Assembly (NCBI GenBank): GCA_963798985.1
Contig: CAWCVL010000009.1
Span: 372,001 to 436,000 of the forward strand
Direction of reading: 5' to 3'
Length of the DNA stretch: 64,000 nt
From: JACCTU01 sp963798985
GTDB taxonomy: Bacteria; Actinomycetota; Thermoleophilia; Gaiellales; Gaiellaceae
Below are positions 15,712 to 24,882 of the stretch, one piece after another (the first letter of the stretch is position 1; the number at the start of each line of letters is the position of its first letter). Below the pieces are notes generated by a model that was given only the letters and a program-made list of their open reading frames with translations, was not told the DNA's origin and searched no databases. A program made the position numbers and the translations under genes.

Positions 15712-16394
15712 ATGGGACGGCCGCTCGCGGTCAGATGGGGGGCCCACGAGCTGCCCGAGCTGCACGCAGGCGTGCTCGCGAGCATGCGCGTCGAGCTCCA
15801 GAACGCCGGCGACACGCCGTGGCGCAGCGATCGGTTCACGGTTTCCTACCACTGGCTCGACGAGCTCGGCAACGCGATCGTCTGGGACGGGCTGCGCACA
15901 CCGGTCGCGGCGGAGCCCGGCGGTACCGCGTCGTCGACGTGGCGGTCCGCGCGCCGATCCCGCCGGGGCGATATCGACTCTCCGTCGACCTCGTCGATGA
16001 GAGCCGCTTCTGGTTCGGCGAGCTCGGCGAGGCGACGCTCGACTTCGACGTCGACGTGCTCGAGCGGGAAGGCGCGCCCGTAGCGCACCTCGGCGAGGCG
16101 ATCGCCGCTCCCGACTGGCACGCGCGCGTGCTCGCCGCGCACCGGGAGGGCTACGCGATCGTCGGCGGCTCCGTGGAAGGCCGCCGCCGGCCGCCCGAGC
16201 TCGCTGCATATGTGTCGCCCGGGCGAGTGCCGGGATTCGCGCACCCGTTCGTTTGCCCCTCGGTGCTCGAGGGTGCGGCCGTGCGCTGGACCGAGGTGGC
16301 GGGGCTTCCCGCGGCCGTCCCACTCGACGGCGAGCCGGCGCTCTACGACGGGCGGATCACAGTTCGACTGCCATCCGGTCGTCGACGCGGTTGA
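15712..16394 (+). CDS. Ig-like beta-sandwich protein (frameshift near 15930)
   Basis: A soluble protein of about 227 residues with no signal peptide or membrane segment. The first half is a beta-sandwich: VRWGAHELPELHAG, VELQNAGDTPWRSDRFTVSYHWLD (central motif NAGDTPW), then AVRAPIPPGRYRLSVDLVDE with FWFGELG. The PGRYRLxxDLVxExxxWF pattern is seen in Ig-like domains attached to actinobacterial surface-glycan enzymes and resembles Wzt C-terminal domains. The second half (about 130-225) is less clear. Adding one C after a G near 15928 joins the halves. It overlaps the convergent permease gene by 38 bp. Function unknown; a role in glycan recognition is inference. Confidence 0.6.
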
Positions 16395-17154
16395 ACGCCC
16401 ACGCGCCGAGCGCGAGCGCAGCGACCGCGGCGACGCAGAGATAGACGACGTCGCCCACCGCCGGCCATTCGCCGAAGAAGAGCGGGTCGCGGATCGCGTT
16501 CACCGGCGGCGCGAGGAAGTTCACCCAACGCAACAGGTCGGCGAGCCAGTCGTAGTCTGCCGCCGCGCCCGGCAGGTTCTCGATCGTGTAGAGGATCGGC
16601 GTGAGGAAGAACAACGGGAGCAGCAACGCGCTGACGAGGTGCTCGACGTCGCGGAACACGACCGTGGCGCACGCGACCGCGAGCGCGAGCCCCGCGACGA
16701 GCAGCACGAACACCGCCGCAAGCGGGATCGCGACCCACTCCGTCGTGCGCACGCGCGGCAGGAACGCGAAGTTGAGCGCAAGCACGACCACGAGCATCAC
16801 GACGAACGCGACGAGGTTCGACGCGACAGACGAGAGCGGCACGAGTTGACGCGGAAAGCGCGTCTTGCGGATCAGCGCCGCCGCTTCCAGCAGGCTCTTT
16901 GACGCCGCCTGCATGGAGTTCGCGAAGAAGACCCAGAGCACGAGCCCGGTGAGCAGGAACAGCCCGGGATAGTCCTGGTCGATCACCTGCCAGAGCAGCG
17001 AGAAGACGACGAGATAGATCGCCATCAGGAGCAGCGGGTTCGCGAGCGACCAGAGCACGCCGAGCGCGGTGCCCTTGTACTTCGCTTCGAGATCGCGCCG
17101 GAACAGCGACGAGAACAGCTCGCGGTAGCGCAGGACGTCGGAGTACGTGCTCAC
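16357..17154 (-). CDS. wzm: Polysaccharide ABC exporter permease
   Basis: A 265-residue ABC-2 type permease that would pair with a Wzt ATPase to export undecaprenyl-linked glycan. Six membrane helices are visible: LLLMAIYLVVFSLLW, FLLTGLVLWVFFANSM, LVAFVVMLVVVLALNFAFL, VAIPLAAVFVLLVAGLALAV, LLLPLFFLTPILYTI and VVYLCVAAVAALALGAWAF. The N-terminal LFSSLFRRDLEAKYKGTALGVLW and the central ALIRKTRFPRQLVPLSSV are family hallmarks. The GTG start overlaps the upstream methyltransferase stop (GTGA, 17151-17154). Confidence 0.92.
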   Translation of the reverse strand: MSTYSDVLRYRELFSSLFRRDLEAKYKGTALGVLWSLANPLLLMAIYLVVFSLLWQVIDQDYPGLFLLTGLVLWVFFANSMQAASKSLLEAAALIRKTRFPRQLVPLSSVASNLVAFVVMLVVVLALNFAFLPRVRTTEWVAIPLAAVFVLLVAGLALAVACATVVFRDVEHLVSALLLPLFFLTPILYTIENLPGAAADYDWLADLLRWVNFLAPPVNAIRDPLFFGEWPAVGDVVYLCVAAVAALALGAWAFNRVDDRMAVEL

Positions 17155-18080
17155 AGCGCGCGCCGCCCGAAGATCGTGATCCCCGAGTACTCGCTCAGGT
17201 TCTGTGTTGCGAGCGTCGCCGCGGTGCGGCCGACGAGCGGCACGCGCAGCACGTGGCGCAGCTTGCGACGCTGCCGGATCACGTCGTAGCCCTCCGCCTG
17301 TTCGAGCCGCGTGATCGCGACACCCGCGGAGAGGAACGCGCCGACATACGCCCACATCGTGTGCACGTGCTCGTTGATCCCGTACGCCTTCTCGGAAGAC
17401 TGCTGCGGGTTGTCGTCGCTCGCGCCGGGCGCGCGCGTTCCCTCGTTCAGCGCCGCGACGACGCCGCCGCGACGCGCGACCCGCGCCATCTCCTTGACCA
17501 TCTTCCGCGCGTCGATGGCGTGGTGCAGGCTCGCGACGCAGTAGACGAGGTCGAACGAGCGATCGGCAAAGGGAAGGTTCTCGCCGTCGGCCTGGACGCG
17601 CTCGAACGGGCCGACGTGGCGCTCGTAGAACTCCCCACGCCCGAGCCCGATCACCGGGTCGGCGAGGATGTCGGTCGCGACGTAGTCCACGCCCCGCGGG
17701 ACCATGTGCAGCGCCCCCCAACAGCGAGCGGCGCCGACCTCGAGCACCCGCTGGCCCGGCTTCACGTAGTTGCGGAGCAGCAGGTTGAAGGAGTGCTCGT
17801 TCGCCGACCACGTCGGATCGTCCCAGGGCACGGCGGGCAGGAGAAGGTCGGTCGTGTCGTCCTCGCCGTACCACCCCTCTTCCTTGGCCTTGGCCGGCCA
17901 GGCGTCGATCTCCCGGCGCTTCTCCGCCATGCCCGGGAGCCGGTCGTCGAGCATGCGGGGCACGCCGCCCTCGATCTCGAAGGCGCCGCCGCAGCCGGGA
18001 CAGGCGAGGCCGTCGCCGTCGAAGTCGAGCTCGGACGAGCACACGGGGCAGCGGAGAACCGCGAGGAGCGAAGGCCGCAC
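17151..18080 (-). CDS. SAM-dependent methyltransferase with N-terminal zinc ribbon
   Basis: A 309-residue class I methyltransferase. Residues 10-35 form a Trm112-like zinc ribbon (CPVCSSELDF and CPGCGGAFEIEGGVPRML, four Cys). The Rossmann core starts near residue 108 with RVLEVGAARCWGALHM (motif I), then YVATDIL, the acidic motif FADRSFDLVYCVASLHHA (motif IV) and ARKMVKEMARVARRGGVV. C-terminal residues mention KAYGINEHVHTMWAYVGAF, which is family typical. It is the first gene before the permease, so it may methylate the exported glycan or its precursor. The target is unknown. Confidence 0.85.
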   Translation of the reverse strand: MRPSLLAVLRCPVCSSELDFDGDGLACPGCGGAFEIEGGVPRMLDDRLPGMAEKRREIDAWPAKAKEEGWYGEDDTTDLLLPAVPWDDPTWSANEHSFNLLLRNYVKPGQRVLEVGAARCWGALHMVPRGVDYVATDILADPVIGLGRGEFYERHVGPFERVQADGENLPFADRSFDLVYCVASLHHAIDARKMVKEMARVARRGGVVAALNEGTRAPGASDDNPQQSSEKAYGINEHVHTMWAYVGAFLSAGVAITRLEQAEGYDVIRQRRKLRHVLRVPLVGRTAATLATQNLSEYSGITIFGRRAL

Positions 18081-18120
18081 GAAGCTAGGTTAGGCACACA
18101 ACCCGCTAACAGCCCTTCTT

Positions 18121-18126
18121 TACCCT
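18121..18126 (+). promoter_or_regulatory. -10 box of leaderless promoter for the 18135 gene
   Basis: TACCCT lies 8 bases before the GTG start at 18135 in a pyrimidine-rich stretch with no Shine-Dalgarno. Confidence 0.35.
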
Positions 18127-18134
18127 TTCCTTTC

Positions 18135-19925
18135 GTGATTGCGCTCGCCGCGATCGCCGCTCTGGCCGCCTCGTACGTGGTGATCTGGGCGGCGCTCCGC
18201 TCCCCCCTCTTCCGCCGCCTGTCCGCTGCGCCTAGCGCCGATCGCTGGCACGAGCGAGAGACCCCGCTCGTGGGCGGCCTCGGCATCTTCGCGGGGCTCC
18301 TCGCCGGTGCGTTGGTCGCGGTCGCGACCGGAGCGCTCGAGCCGAGCTCGGAGCTCTGGGGAGTGCTCGTCGGGTGCGCGGTGCTCTTCCTCGCGGGGTT
18401 CATCGACGACCTATATGCGCTCCCCGCGTGGGCCAAGCTCGCGGCGCAGTTCGGCGCCGCTGCGATCGTTTTGTGGAGCGGGTTGACGGTCGAGATCGTC
18501 GGGAGCGACTGGATCGCGGTGCCGCTCGGCGTGATCTGGCTCGTCGGGATGACGAACGCGTTCAACCTGCTCGACAACATGGACGGGCTCGCCGCGACGC
18601 TCGCCGCGATCGCGGCCGGCTACTTCGCGCTCGACGCCGTGACCGTGCACCCGAACGACACGGTGCTCGTGCTGGCGCTCTCGCTCGCGTTCGCCTGCGT
18701 CGGGTTCTTGCGCTTCAACCTCCGCGTGCGTGGCACGGCCGAGGCGTTCATGGGTGATTCCGGCTCGCAGGTGCTCGGGTTCGCCGTCGCGTGCTTCGGG
18801 CTCCTGACGAGCTACAAGGTCGCCGGGTCGACCGCGGCGACGCTCCTGCTCCCGATCCTGATCCTCGCCGTGCCGATCCTCGACACGACGCTCGTCACCG
18901 TGGTGCGGTTGCTCGAGGGGCGGCCGGTTCACCAGGGTGGGCGCGATCACGCGTCGCACCGCCTCGTCTACCACGGGCTCTCGGAGAAGCGGTCGGTCGT
19001 CTTGCTGGCCCTCGTCGCGGCTGCGCTCGGCGGGACGAGCTTCGCCTACTCCGTCCTGAACAACACGCTCGTGACGCTGTTCGGCGTCCTGTTGACGTTC
19101 GCGCTGCTCGTGCAGTTCGCGAGCCTCCTCTCCGACGCCGACCGCGACCGATCGTCGGGAACGTCGTTCTTCGCTGTCCACCGCAGGCGCTTCGTCGAGG
19201 TCGTCGTCGACTTCGCGTTGATCTGCGCGGCCTTCCTCGCTGCGTATCTGCTTCGCGTCGAGGGCGAAGGGACGGTGACGCAGCGGTTCATCTTCACGAC
19301 TGCCCTGCCGATCCTGCTCGTCGCGCGCTACCTCGCGTTCATCCCGTTCGGGCTCTACCGCGGCGTCTGGCGGTACGCAGGCGCGCGCGATGCGACGGCC
19401 GTCGTGGCGGCGGTCGTCACGTCCGAGTTCGTCGCTTTCGGCGTGCTCGCTGCGACCCGCGACCTCGGGGACTTCCCGAAGAGCGTGTTCGTGATCGACG
19501 CGCTCATCTGCATCGTCCTCGTCGGTGCGTCGCGCTTCTGGGAGCGGGCGGCGGCGCGCGGGCTCTCGTCATTCCAAACGACGCGCCGCCGAACGCTGAT
19601 CGTCGGTGCGGGGCGCGGCGGGCGCAGCCTTCTGCGCGAGCTGCGCGAGACTCCAGGCGAGCACGTCGTCGGCTTCGTCGACGACGATCCGCGGCTTCGG
19701 CGCAGGCGGCTTCAGGGCGTGCCCGTCGTCGGCGGGAGCGCGGACATCGAGCGGGTCGTCGAACGGACGCGTCCCGACATCGTGCTGGTGACGATCCCCG
19801 ACGCGGGGCGCGAGCGGCTCGACCCGATCGTCGCGGCGTGCGCGGAGGCGGACGTGCCCTGTCGGTTCGTTCGACGCGAGCTCGACCTCGACCCGGTCGT
19901 CGTTCTCGGGTCGGCAGCCGAGTGA
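18135..19925 (+). CDS. WecA/MraY-like phosphoglycosyltransferase fused to CapD-type N-terminal region
   Basis: A 596-residue membrane protein. Residues 1-330 are a polyprenyl-phosphate sugar-1-phosphate transferase: TPLVGGLGIFAG, FIDDLYALP (Asp pair), NAFNLLDNMDGLAATLA (metal-binding Asp), AFMGDSGSQVLGF and HQGGRDHASHRLVYHGLS. Residues 345-470 hold four further helices and the YLAFIPFGLYRGVWRYAG motif of CapD/PglF dehydratases. Residues 485-590 form a Rossmann domain (TLIVGAGRGGRSLLREL, VVGFVDDDPRLRRRRLQGVPVVG). The SDR catalytic domain that follows in CapD is missing. It probably starts glycan assembly on undecaprenyl phosphate, with a fused nucleotide-sugar-sensing domain (inference). Confidence 0.88.
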   Translation: MIALAAIAALAASYVVIWAALRSPLFRRLSAAPSADRWHERETPLVGGLGIFAGLLAGALVAVATGALEPSSELWGVLVGCAVLFLAGFIDDLYALPAWAKLAAQFGAAAIVLWSGLTVEIVGSDWIAVPLGVIWLVGMTNAFNLLDNMDGLAATLAAIAAGYFALDAVTVHPNDTVLVLALSLAFACVGFLRFNLRVRGTAEAFMGDSGSQVLGFAVACFGLLTSYKVAGSTAATLLLPILILAVPILDTTLVTVVRLLEGRPVHQGGRDHASHRLVYHGLSEKRSVVLLALVAAALGGTSFAYSVLNNTLVTLFGVLLTFALLVQFASLLSDADRDRSSGTSFFAVHRRRFVEVVVDFALICAAFLAAYLLRVEGEGTVTQRFIFTTALPILLVARYLAFIPFGLYRGVWRYAGARDATAVVAAVVTSEFVAFGVLAATRDLGDFPKSVFVIDALICIVLVGASRFWERAAARGLSSFQTTRRRTLIVGAGRGGRSLLRELRETPGEHVVGFVDDDPRLRRRRLQGVPVVGGSADIERVVERTRPDIVLVTIPDAGRERLDPIVAACAEADVPCRFVRRELDLDPVVVLGSAAE

Positions 19926-22161
19926 GCGTCGCAACCGCACGCGCCGCGGCCGTACCGGGGCCGTGGGTCGGCCGGCTGCTCGCGGCCGTGCCGATCCTGT
20001 CGATCTACCTCTGGCTCTGCGTGCTGTACGGCTGGGAGGCGTGGGGCCACGTGACGCCCTGGCTGAACAGCGACGAGCTCGAGACCGCGCAGCTCTCGCG
20101 CGCTGTGGCCGAGACGGGCGAGACCGCGCGGCGCGGCGTGCCATACCCGTCGCACGGGCTCTATCCGTATGTGCTCGCTCCGGTGTGGTGGGTCGCAGGA
20201 CGTCGGCCAGGCGTACGGCGTCGCGAAGTTCCTCAACGTGCTGCTGATGACGTCGGTGGTCTTCCCCACCTACGGCCTCGCGCGGATGGTCGTGTCGAAG
20301 CCGTGGGCGCTCTTCGCCGCGGCCGGAGCCGGCGTGATCCCGCGCGCTCTACTACTCGTCGATGCTCGTGGAGGAGCCGCTCGCCTACCCGTGGGCGACG
20401 CTTTGCGCGTACCTGATCGCCAAGGCGCTCGCGTTCCGGACACGGTGGTGGATCGGCGCCGCCGTGCCGGCGTCGCTCGTCGCTCCGCTGGTGCGCGAGC
20501 AGCTCGCCGTCGTACCCGCCGCGTTCGTGATCGCGGCGCTGGCGCTCGCTGGCGACCAGCCCGCGCGCGAAGCGGGAGTACGCGCGCTGGTCGCGCTGGG
20601 ACTGGGTCGGCGGCGTCCTGCTGCTCGTCGGCGGCGTGATCGTCGTCAACGCGGCGGTCTCGCACATCTCGTTCGCGTGGCTGGTCTCGACGCAGCACTA
20701 CAAGGACCGCATGCTGGAAAACGGCCTCTGGGCCGTCGGGCGCGCTCGCGGTCGGCATCGGCGTGCTGCCGATGATCGCCGGCATCGCGGGGCTGGTCAG
20801 GCCGCGCGGCGAACCGTGGTCGCGCGAGTTGCGCGCCGTCGTCGCCACCGCAGGCTCGCTCATCGTCGGGTTCGGCTGGTACACGGCCGTCAAGGCGGCG
20901 TACATCTCGACCACGTTCTCGACGCTCGTCGTCGAGCGGAACCTGATCTACATCGCGCCGCTTCTGTTCGTCGGGACGGCGATGTTCTTCGAGCGGCCGA
21001 TCACACGGTGGTGGGCGGTCGCCGGCGCGGCGGGGTTGACGCTCGCCGCGATCCTGCTCGTCTACCCGTACAAGATGCGACGTCCGCGTCTACTCGGACG
21101 CGCCGGGGCTCTCGCTGCTCCAGGCGGCGAACCGGAGCTATGCGTGGACGCCGGACCACGCGCGCAACGTGATGATCGGCTTCGTCGTCGCTGTCGCTCG
21201 TGGTCATCGTGCTGCCGCGCGTGCTCCCGTGGGGAACGCGTCAGGTCCTTGCGCTCGTCGCCGTGCTGCTCCTCGTCTGGGGCGTCGCCGGCCAGATGTC
21301 GGCCGCGAGCGCGTCGAACACCTTCTCCGAGGAGATCTCCGCGGACATCGACCCGCCGTTCGACTGGATCGACCGCGCGACCGGCGGGGCGCCGACGCTC
21401 TACCTCGGGCAGCGGCTCACCGACTACAACGGGATCTGGCAGATGGAGTTCTGGAACCGGTCGCTCAAGCACGTCTGGTCGACCGACGGCAGCGCGCCGG
21501 GGCCTGGGCCGACGCTGTCGCCCGGATCTGGTCGACGCCGCGACCGGCGAGATCACGCAGCCCCCCACCGCGGTCGAGTACGTCGTCGTCGACCCGGGAA
21601 TCGACATCGTCGGCGACGCCCGTCGAGAGCCATGTGCACTACGCGGCCGGGACGAAGACGTTCTGGCGGCTCGTCAAGATCGCGCCGCCGCTTCGGCTTC
21701 AGAACTCGACGCGAGGCGTCACGCAGGACGGGTGGGCGGCCGACCAGACCGACTACACGCAGTTCACGACGCCGGGGAACCGGCCGGGGTTCGCGGTCGT
21801 CCGGGTCCACCGCCTCGGCTGGGGCGGAAAGACAAGCCGAAGGGCGGCTCGCGCGTCGTGATCCGCGTCGGCGAGCTCGTCCGGAAGGACAAACAGCCGG
21901 CGCTCGGACGCAGTCACGGCACGCTGCACGTTCAAGATCAACCGGCTCGAGGACCGCACCTTCCTGCTGCAGACTCCGCCGCCGCCGTTCCACGTCGACG
22001 TCAGGATCGACCCCACCTTCGTGCCGCGCGAGCATCGACCCGACGCGACCCGGACACCCGCGAGCTCGGCGCGCAGGTCGGCTACAGCTTCTCGCCGGCT
22101 GCCGAGCGTGCCGGCGGCTCGCCGAGGCTGCGCTGCAGGGCTGCGCGCGCCCGGCCGCTGA
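19922..22161 (+). CDS. GT-C-like multi-spanning glycosyltransferase (at least ten frameshifts)
   Basis: A membrane protein of about 740 residues, GTG 19922 overlapping the previous stop. Segments in successive frames read GRLLAAVPILSIYLWLCVLYG (helix 1), TPWLNSDELETAQLSRAVAETG (the acidic loop typical of GT-C enzymes), DVGQAYGVAKFLNVLLM, EEPLAYPWATLCAYLIAKAL, several more helices, and a C-terminal extracellular beta domain (DYNGIWQMEFWNRSLKHVW, DTRELGAQVGYSFSP). Breaks occur near 20207, 20350, 20590, 20740, 21095, 21190, 21540, 21620, 21835, 21930, 22032 and 22048; those worked through are each one C after a G. It resembles the minus-strand gene at 27803-29850. Acceptor unknown; likely uses a polyprenyl-linked sugar outside the membrane. 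Confidence 0.7.
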
Positions 22162-22166
22162 GCCGT

Positions 22167-22922
22167 TCACAGTCGCGGCCTGAAGCTCCGCCTCGCGACG
22201 CCGTCGACCTCGACGCGCGCGACCACACGCGCCTCGTAGTCGACCTCCGTAGCGCGCGGTCAGGATCGCGCGCGTGTCGGGGCAGGATCTCGCGAAGCTC
22301 GGCGTAGACCCGTTCGACGCGTCCACCGCCGGACAGCGACGACGGCCACGCCGCTCGTCTCGATCAGGTCGCCGAGGTTCGCGATCGTGACCTCGAGGTT
22401 GCGGAAGCGGCCGCTCCGGCGCACGCGAAGCTCCCGCACGACAACGCGCCGAACGATCTTCCCCGGCACTCGGACAGCGACGCGAACGCCCAGGCGCATC
22501 CGGACTCCGACTCCGCCGACGCGGCTCGGTCGAGTGGCCAGGAGAACGAGTGCGTGGTGGTCGCCCGGCGCCGCGCGGGCGGGAACGCGCGCAGCCACCT
22601 CGAGCTCGGCTTTCCCGCCGGGTCCGATCGAGAGCACGGAGGGGCGAAACGCGAGCCACGACTGGGCGCTGCGCCGGCCCGGTCGCCCGATCGCGGGCCG
22701 TCCCCGCAGGTCGAACGTGAAGCTTCCCCGGCCCGACGCTCACCTGAGCCGCGTCGCGCCGAAGTTCGTCAGCGTGACCGACGTCCGGCTCGAGCCGCTC
22801 AGCGCGATCCGCGTGGGCGAGGCCGAGAGCGACGCGAGCGGTCGCTCTCGGCTCGGCCCAGTCGGTGCGCCTGCGGCGGCGAGCGCCAGAACGGCGATCG
22901 CCGCGCCCGGCGCGAGGATCAC
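22167..22922 (-). CDS. Exported DUF916-like beta-sandwich protein (several frameshifts)
   Basis: About 250 residues, GTG 22922 overlapping the upstream stop in GTGA. The N-terminus is a signal peptide or anchor (LAPGAAIAVLALAAAGAPTG). The mature part opens LSASPTRIALSGSSRTSVTLTNFG and continues in another frame with SFTFDLRGRPAIGR and LSIGPGGKAELEVAARVPARAAPGDHHALVLLATRP. The proline-glycine-aspartate segment PGDHHALVLL is typical of DUF916-like domains in WxL-type peptidoglycan-binding proteins. Breaks lie near 22705, 22742 and 22310. The end is TGA 22167 after VARRSFRPRL. It is probably surface-associated and works with the lamin-tail protein encoded just upstream. Confidence 0.6.
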
Positions 22923-24001
22923 CGGCCGATCACCGTGAACGTGATCGTCGCGGAGTAGCGCCCCGGCGCGACCGTCGGGAACGGCGCGGCGAACCCGACG
23001 TTCGTCGGCCAGACGTCACCGCTCGAAGCGCTGATCGCGCTCGTCTGCCCGATCGTCAGCACGGACGGCCCGATCGGCACCGGCGCGAGCGCGCCGCCGG
23101 CAAGCGCCGACCCGAGGGTGCCGCCCGAAGGCGCGTTCGCCTGAAGCGCCAGCGGCAGGTCTGCGGGCGCGAAGGCGCTGCGGTGGACGGTGAGCGCGTA
23201 CCCCGCCGGGTGGTTGCTGAGCACCGTCACGCGCTCGGAGACCGGGGCGGGCGCGGCGCCGGCAGTCGTCGTGCCGAAGTTGAGCGTCGCCTTCTCGAGC
23301 GACAGCGAAAGCGCGGCGTCGACCTGCACCTCGACCGCCGCCGTCTGAGTGGCGCTCGGTCCCGGCGGCGGCGGCGTCGAGCACGCATGCGCCGCCGACG
23401 CAGCGTTGCGCGGCGCGGGAGCCTCGGCGCTGAAGTCGGCAGCGTTCGCATCGGTGTCGGAGCAGCCGGATCCGCCGCGGACGGCCGCGGTCGTGCTGCT
23501 CAGCGCGGGCGCCGCGCCGCTGCCCTCGTAGTCGCCCGCGGTGCCGAAGCCGACGAGGTCTTCGACGAGCGCAGCCGCGCTGCAACTCCCCGGCGTCGCG
23601 CCGCACGTGAGGTCGGCCGTGTCGCGGACGAGCGCGATCTTCCCGCTCGCCGCGCTGAGGTTCGTCGTGCCCGTCGCGTCCGGAGCAGGGAGCGCGCTCC
23701 CGACCGTTCCCCCTGCGAGCTGCACCAAGTAGTACTTGCCCGGCTGCACCGTTCCCGACAACGGTGTGGCGGACCAGCTGGTACCGGCCGCGGTCGCGTA
23801 CTGAACCGACCACCCCGCGATGCTGACGGGTGTCGCTCCTGAGTTGAAGAGCTCCACGTAGTCGTTCGCGTACGGCGCGCCCGCGTTTCCGCCGCCGCCG
23901 TAGACCTGGCTGACGACGAGCGCGGTCGTGCCGCTCGCGGCGGCGGGTTGGACGAAGAGAACGAGCAGGGCAAGCAGGACGAGCAGGCGGACACGGGTCA
24001 T
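22919..24001 (-). CDS. Secreted lamin-tail-domain protein
   Basis: A 360-residue exported protein with a clear signal peptide (VRLLVLLALLVLFVQPAAAS). Residues 25-190 form a lamin-tail domain: ALVVSQVYGGGGNAGAPYANDYVELFNSG, of which ANDYVELFNSGATPVSIAGW is the hallmark, then GTVQPGKYYLVQLAGG, ALVEDLVGFGTAGDYEG and SDTDANAADF. After a Pro-rich linker, residues 225-355 are a second beta-sandwich (LNFGTTTAGAAPAPVSERVTVLSN, VAPGRYSATITFTVIG). No LPXTG or anchor is present. GGAG lies 8 bases before ATG 24001, so this gene has a leader. Lamin-tail domains occur in exported nucleases and surface proteins; no nuclease domain is present here. Confidence 0.8.
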   Translation of the reverse strand: MTRVRLLVLLALLVLFVQPAAASGTTALVVSQVYGGGGNAGAPYANDYVELFNSGATPVSIAGWSVQYATAAGTSWSATPLSGTVQPGKYYLVQLAGGTVGSALPAPDATGTTNLSAASGKIALVRDTADLTCGATPGSCSAAALVEDLVGFGTAGDYEGSGAAPALSSTTAAVRGGSGCSDTDANAADFSAEAPAPRNAASAAHACSTPPPPGPSATQTAAVEVQVDAALSLSLEKATLNFGTTTAGAAPAPVSERVTVLSNHPAGYALTVHRSAFAPADLPLALQANAPSGGTLGSALAGGALAPVPIGPSVLTIGQTSAISASSGDVWPTNVGFAAPFPTVAPGRYSATITFTVIGR

Positions 24002-24123
24002 CGGCGGCTCCGTTTCGTGGCAGGGGACAGGTGTGTCCGTCCGTGGTAGCCGCCGGCGAAGCGGCGCGAAAGTGTCCGTTACCGGTTCGTCACGCTCCCG
24101 ACACGAACTCGGCGCACTCTCGG

Positions 24124-24882
24124 CTAGACGAGCCGCAGCAGACGCTCGGGGTGCTTGCGCACGAACCGCGCCATCCCACGCAGGTGCCACCACGTATGGC
24201 GGGTGAGGAACCCGCGGTCGATCACCGCCGCGTAGTCGTGCGTCACGCGCGCTGCCGGCACGTACCACCGCTCCCACCCCGCGCGAGCCGCCCGATACGA
24301 GAGGTCGATGTCCTCCCCGTAGTGTCGGAAGCCGCCGTCCCAGCCGCCGAGCTCGTCGAGCATCGCGCGCCGCATCAGGAGGAATGCGCCGAGGAGCCAA
24401 TCGGCCTGCACCGGCTCGATCGGCTGCTGGTCGAGCTCGTAGTGGCCGCGCTGGGTGTACGTCCCGAAGAGCGAGCGCAGCGGGGTGCGGCGAACGAGCG
24501 TCCCGCCCACCGTCGGGAAGCGTCGACGCGACGGCTGCCAGCGTCCGTCGGGCCACTGCATCTGCGGTCCAGCGATCCCGGCGCGCGGGTGCGACTCCAT
24601 GAACGCCCGCAACGTCGAGACGGCATCCGGCGCAGGGACGGCGTCCGGGTTCGCGACGAGGACGAACTCGCCGCTCGTCGCGGCGATCCCCTGGTTGACG
24701 TTGGCCGCGAACGGGAGCGGCCGCGCGTTCCGCAGCACGCGCGCCGCGCCGGGCTCGCCGCGCACGCTGCCCGGCAGGTTCTCGATCAGCACGAGCTCGT
24801 CGACCTGGGGAAGCAGGAGCGGCACGAGCTCCTCGACCTGCTCCGCGTGGCCGTGGGACGCGACGATCGCCGAGACGCTCAC
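24124..24882 (-). CDS. GT2 family glycosyltransferase
   Basis: A 252-residue GT-A fold enzyme. VSAIVASHGHAEQVEELV opens the nucleotide-binding fold. LPFAANVNQGIAATSGEFVLVANPDAVP contains the metal-binding region: ANPDAV sits where GT2 enzymes have DxD. Later come WLLGAFLLMRRAMLDELGGWD, HYGEDIDLSYRAARAGW with the catalytic ED, and RVTHDYAA. It belongs to the rhamnosyl/galactofuranosyl-like GT2 group (WcaA/RfbF type). GTG 24882 overlaps the stop of the upstream GT4 gene in GTGA. It is cytoplasmic and adds one sugar to the growing chain; sugar unknown. Confidence 0.88.
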   Translation of the reverse strand: MSVSAIVASHGHAEQVEELVPLLLPQVDELVLIENLPGSVRGEPGAARVLRNARPLPFAANVNQGIAATSGEFVLVANPDAVPAPDAVSTLRAFMESHPRAGIAGPQMQWPDGRWQPSRRRFPTVGGTLVRRTPLRSLFGTYTQRGHYELDQQPIEPVQADWLLGAFLLMRRAMLDELGGWDGGFRHYGEDIDLSYRAARAGWERWYVPAARVTHDYAAVIDRGFLTRHTWWHLRGMARFVRKHPERLLRLV

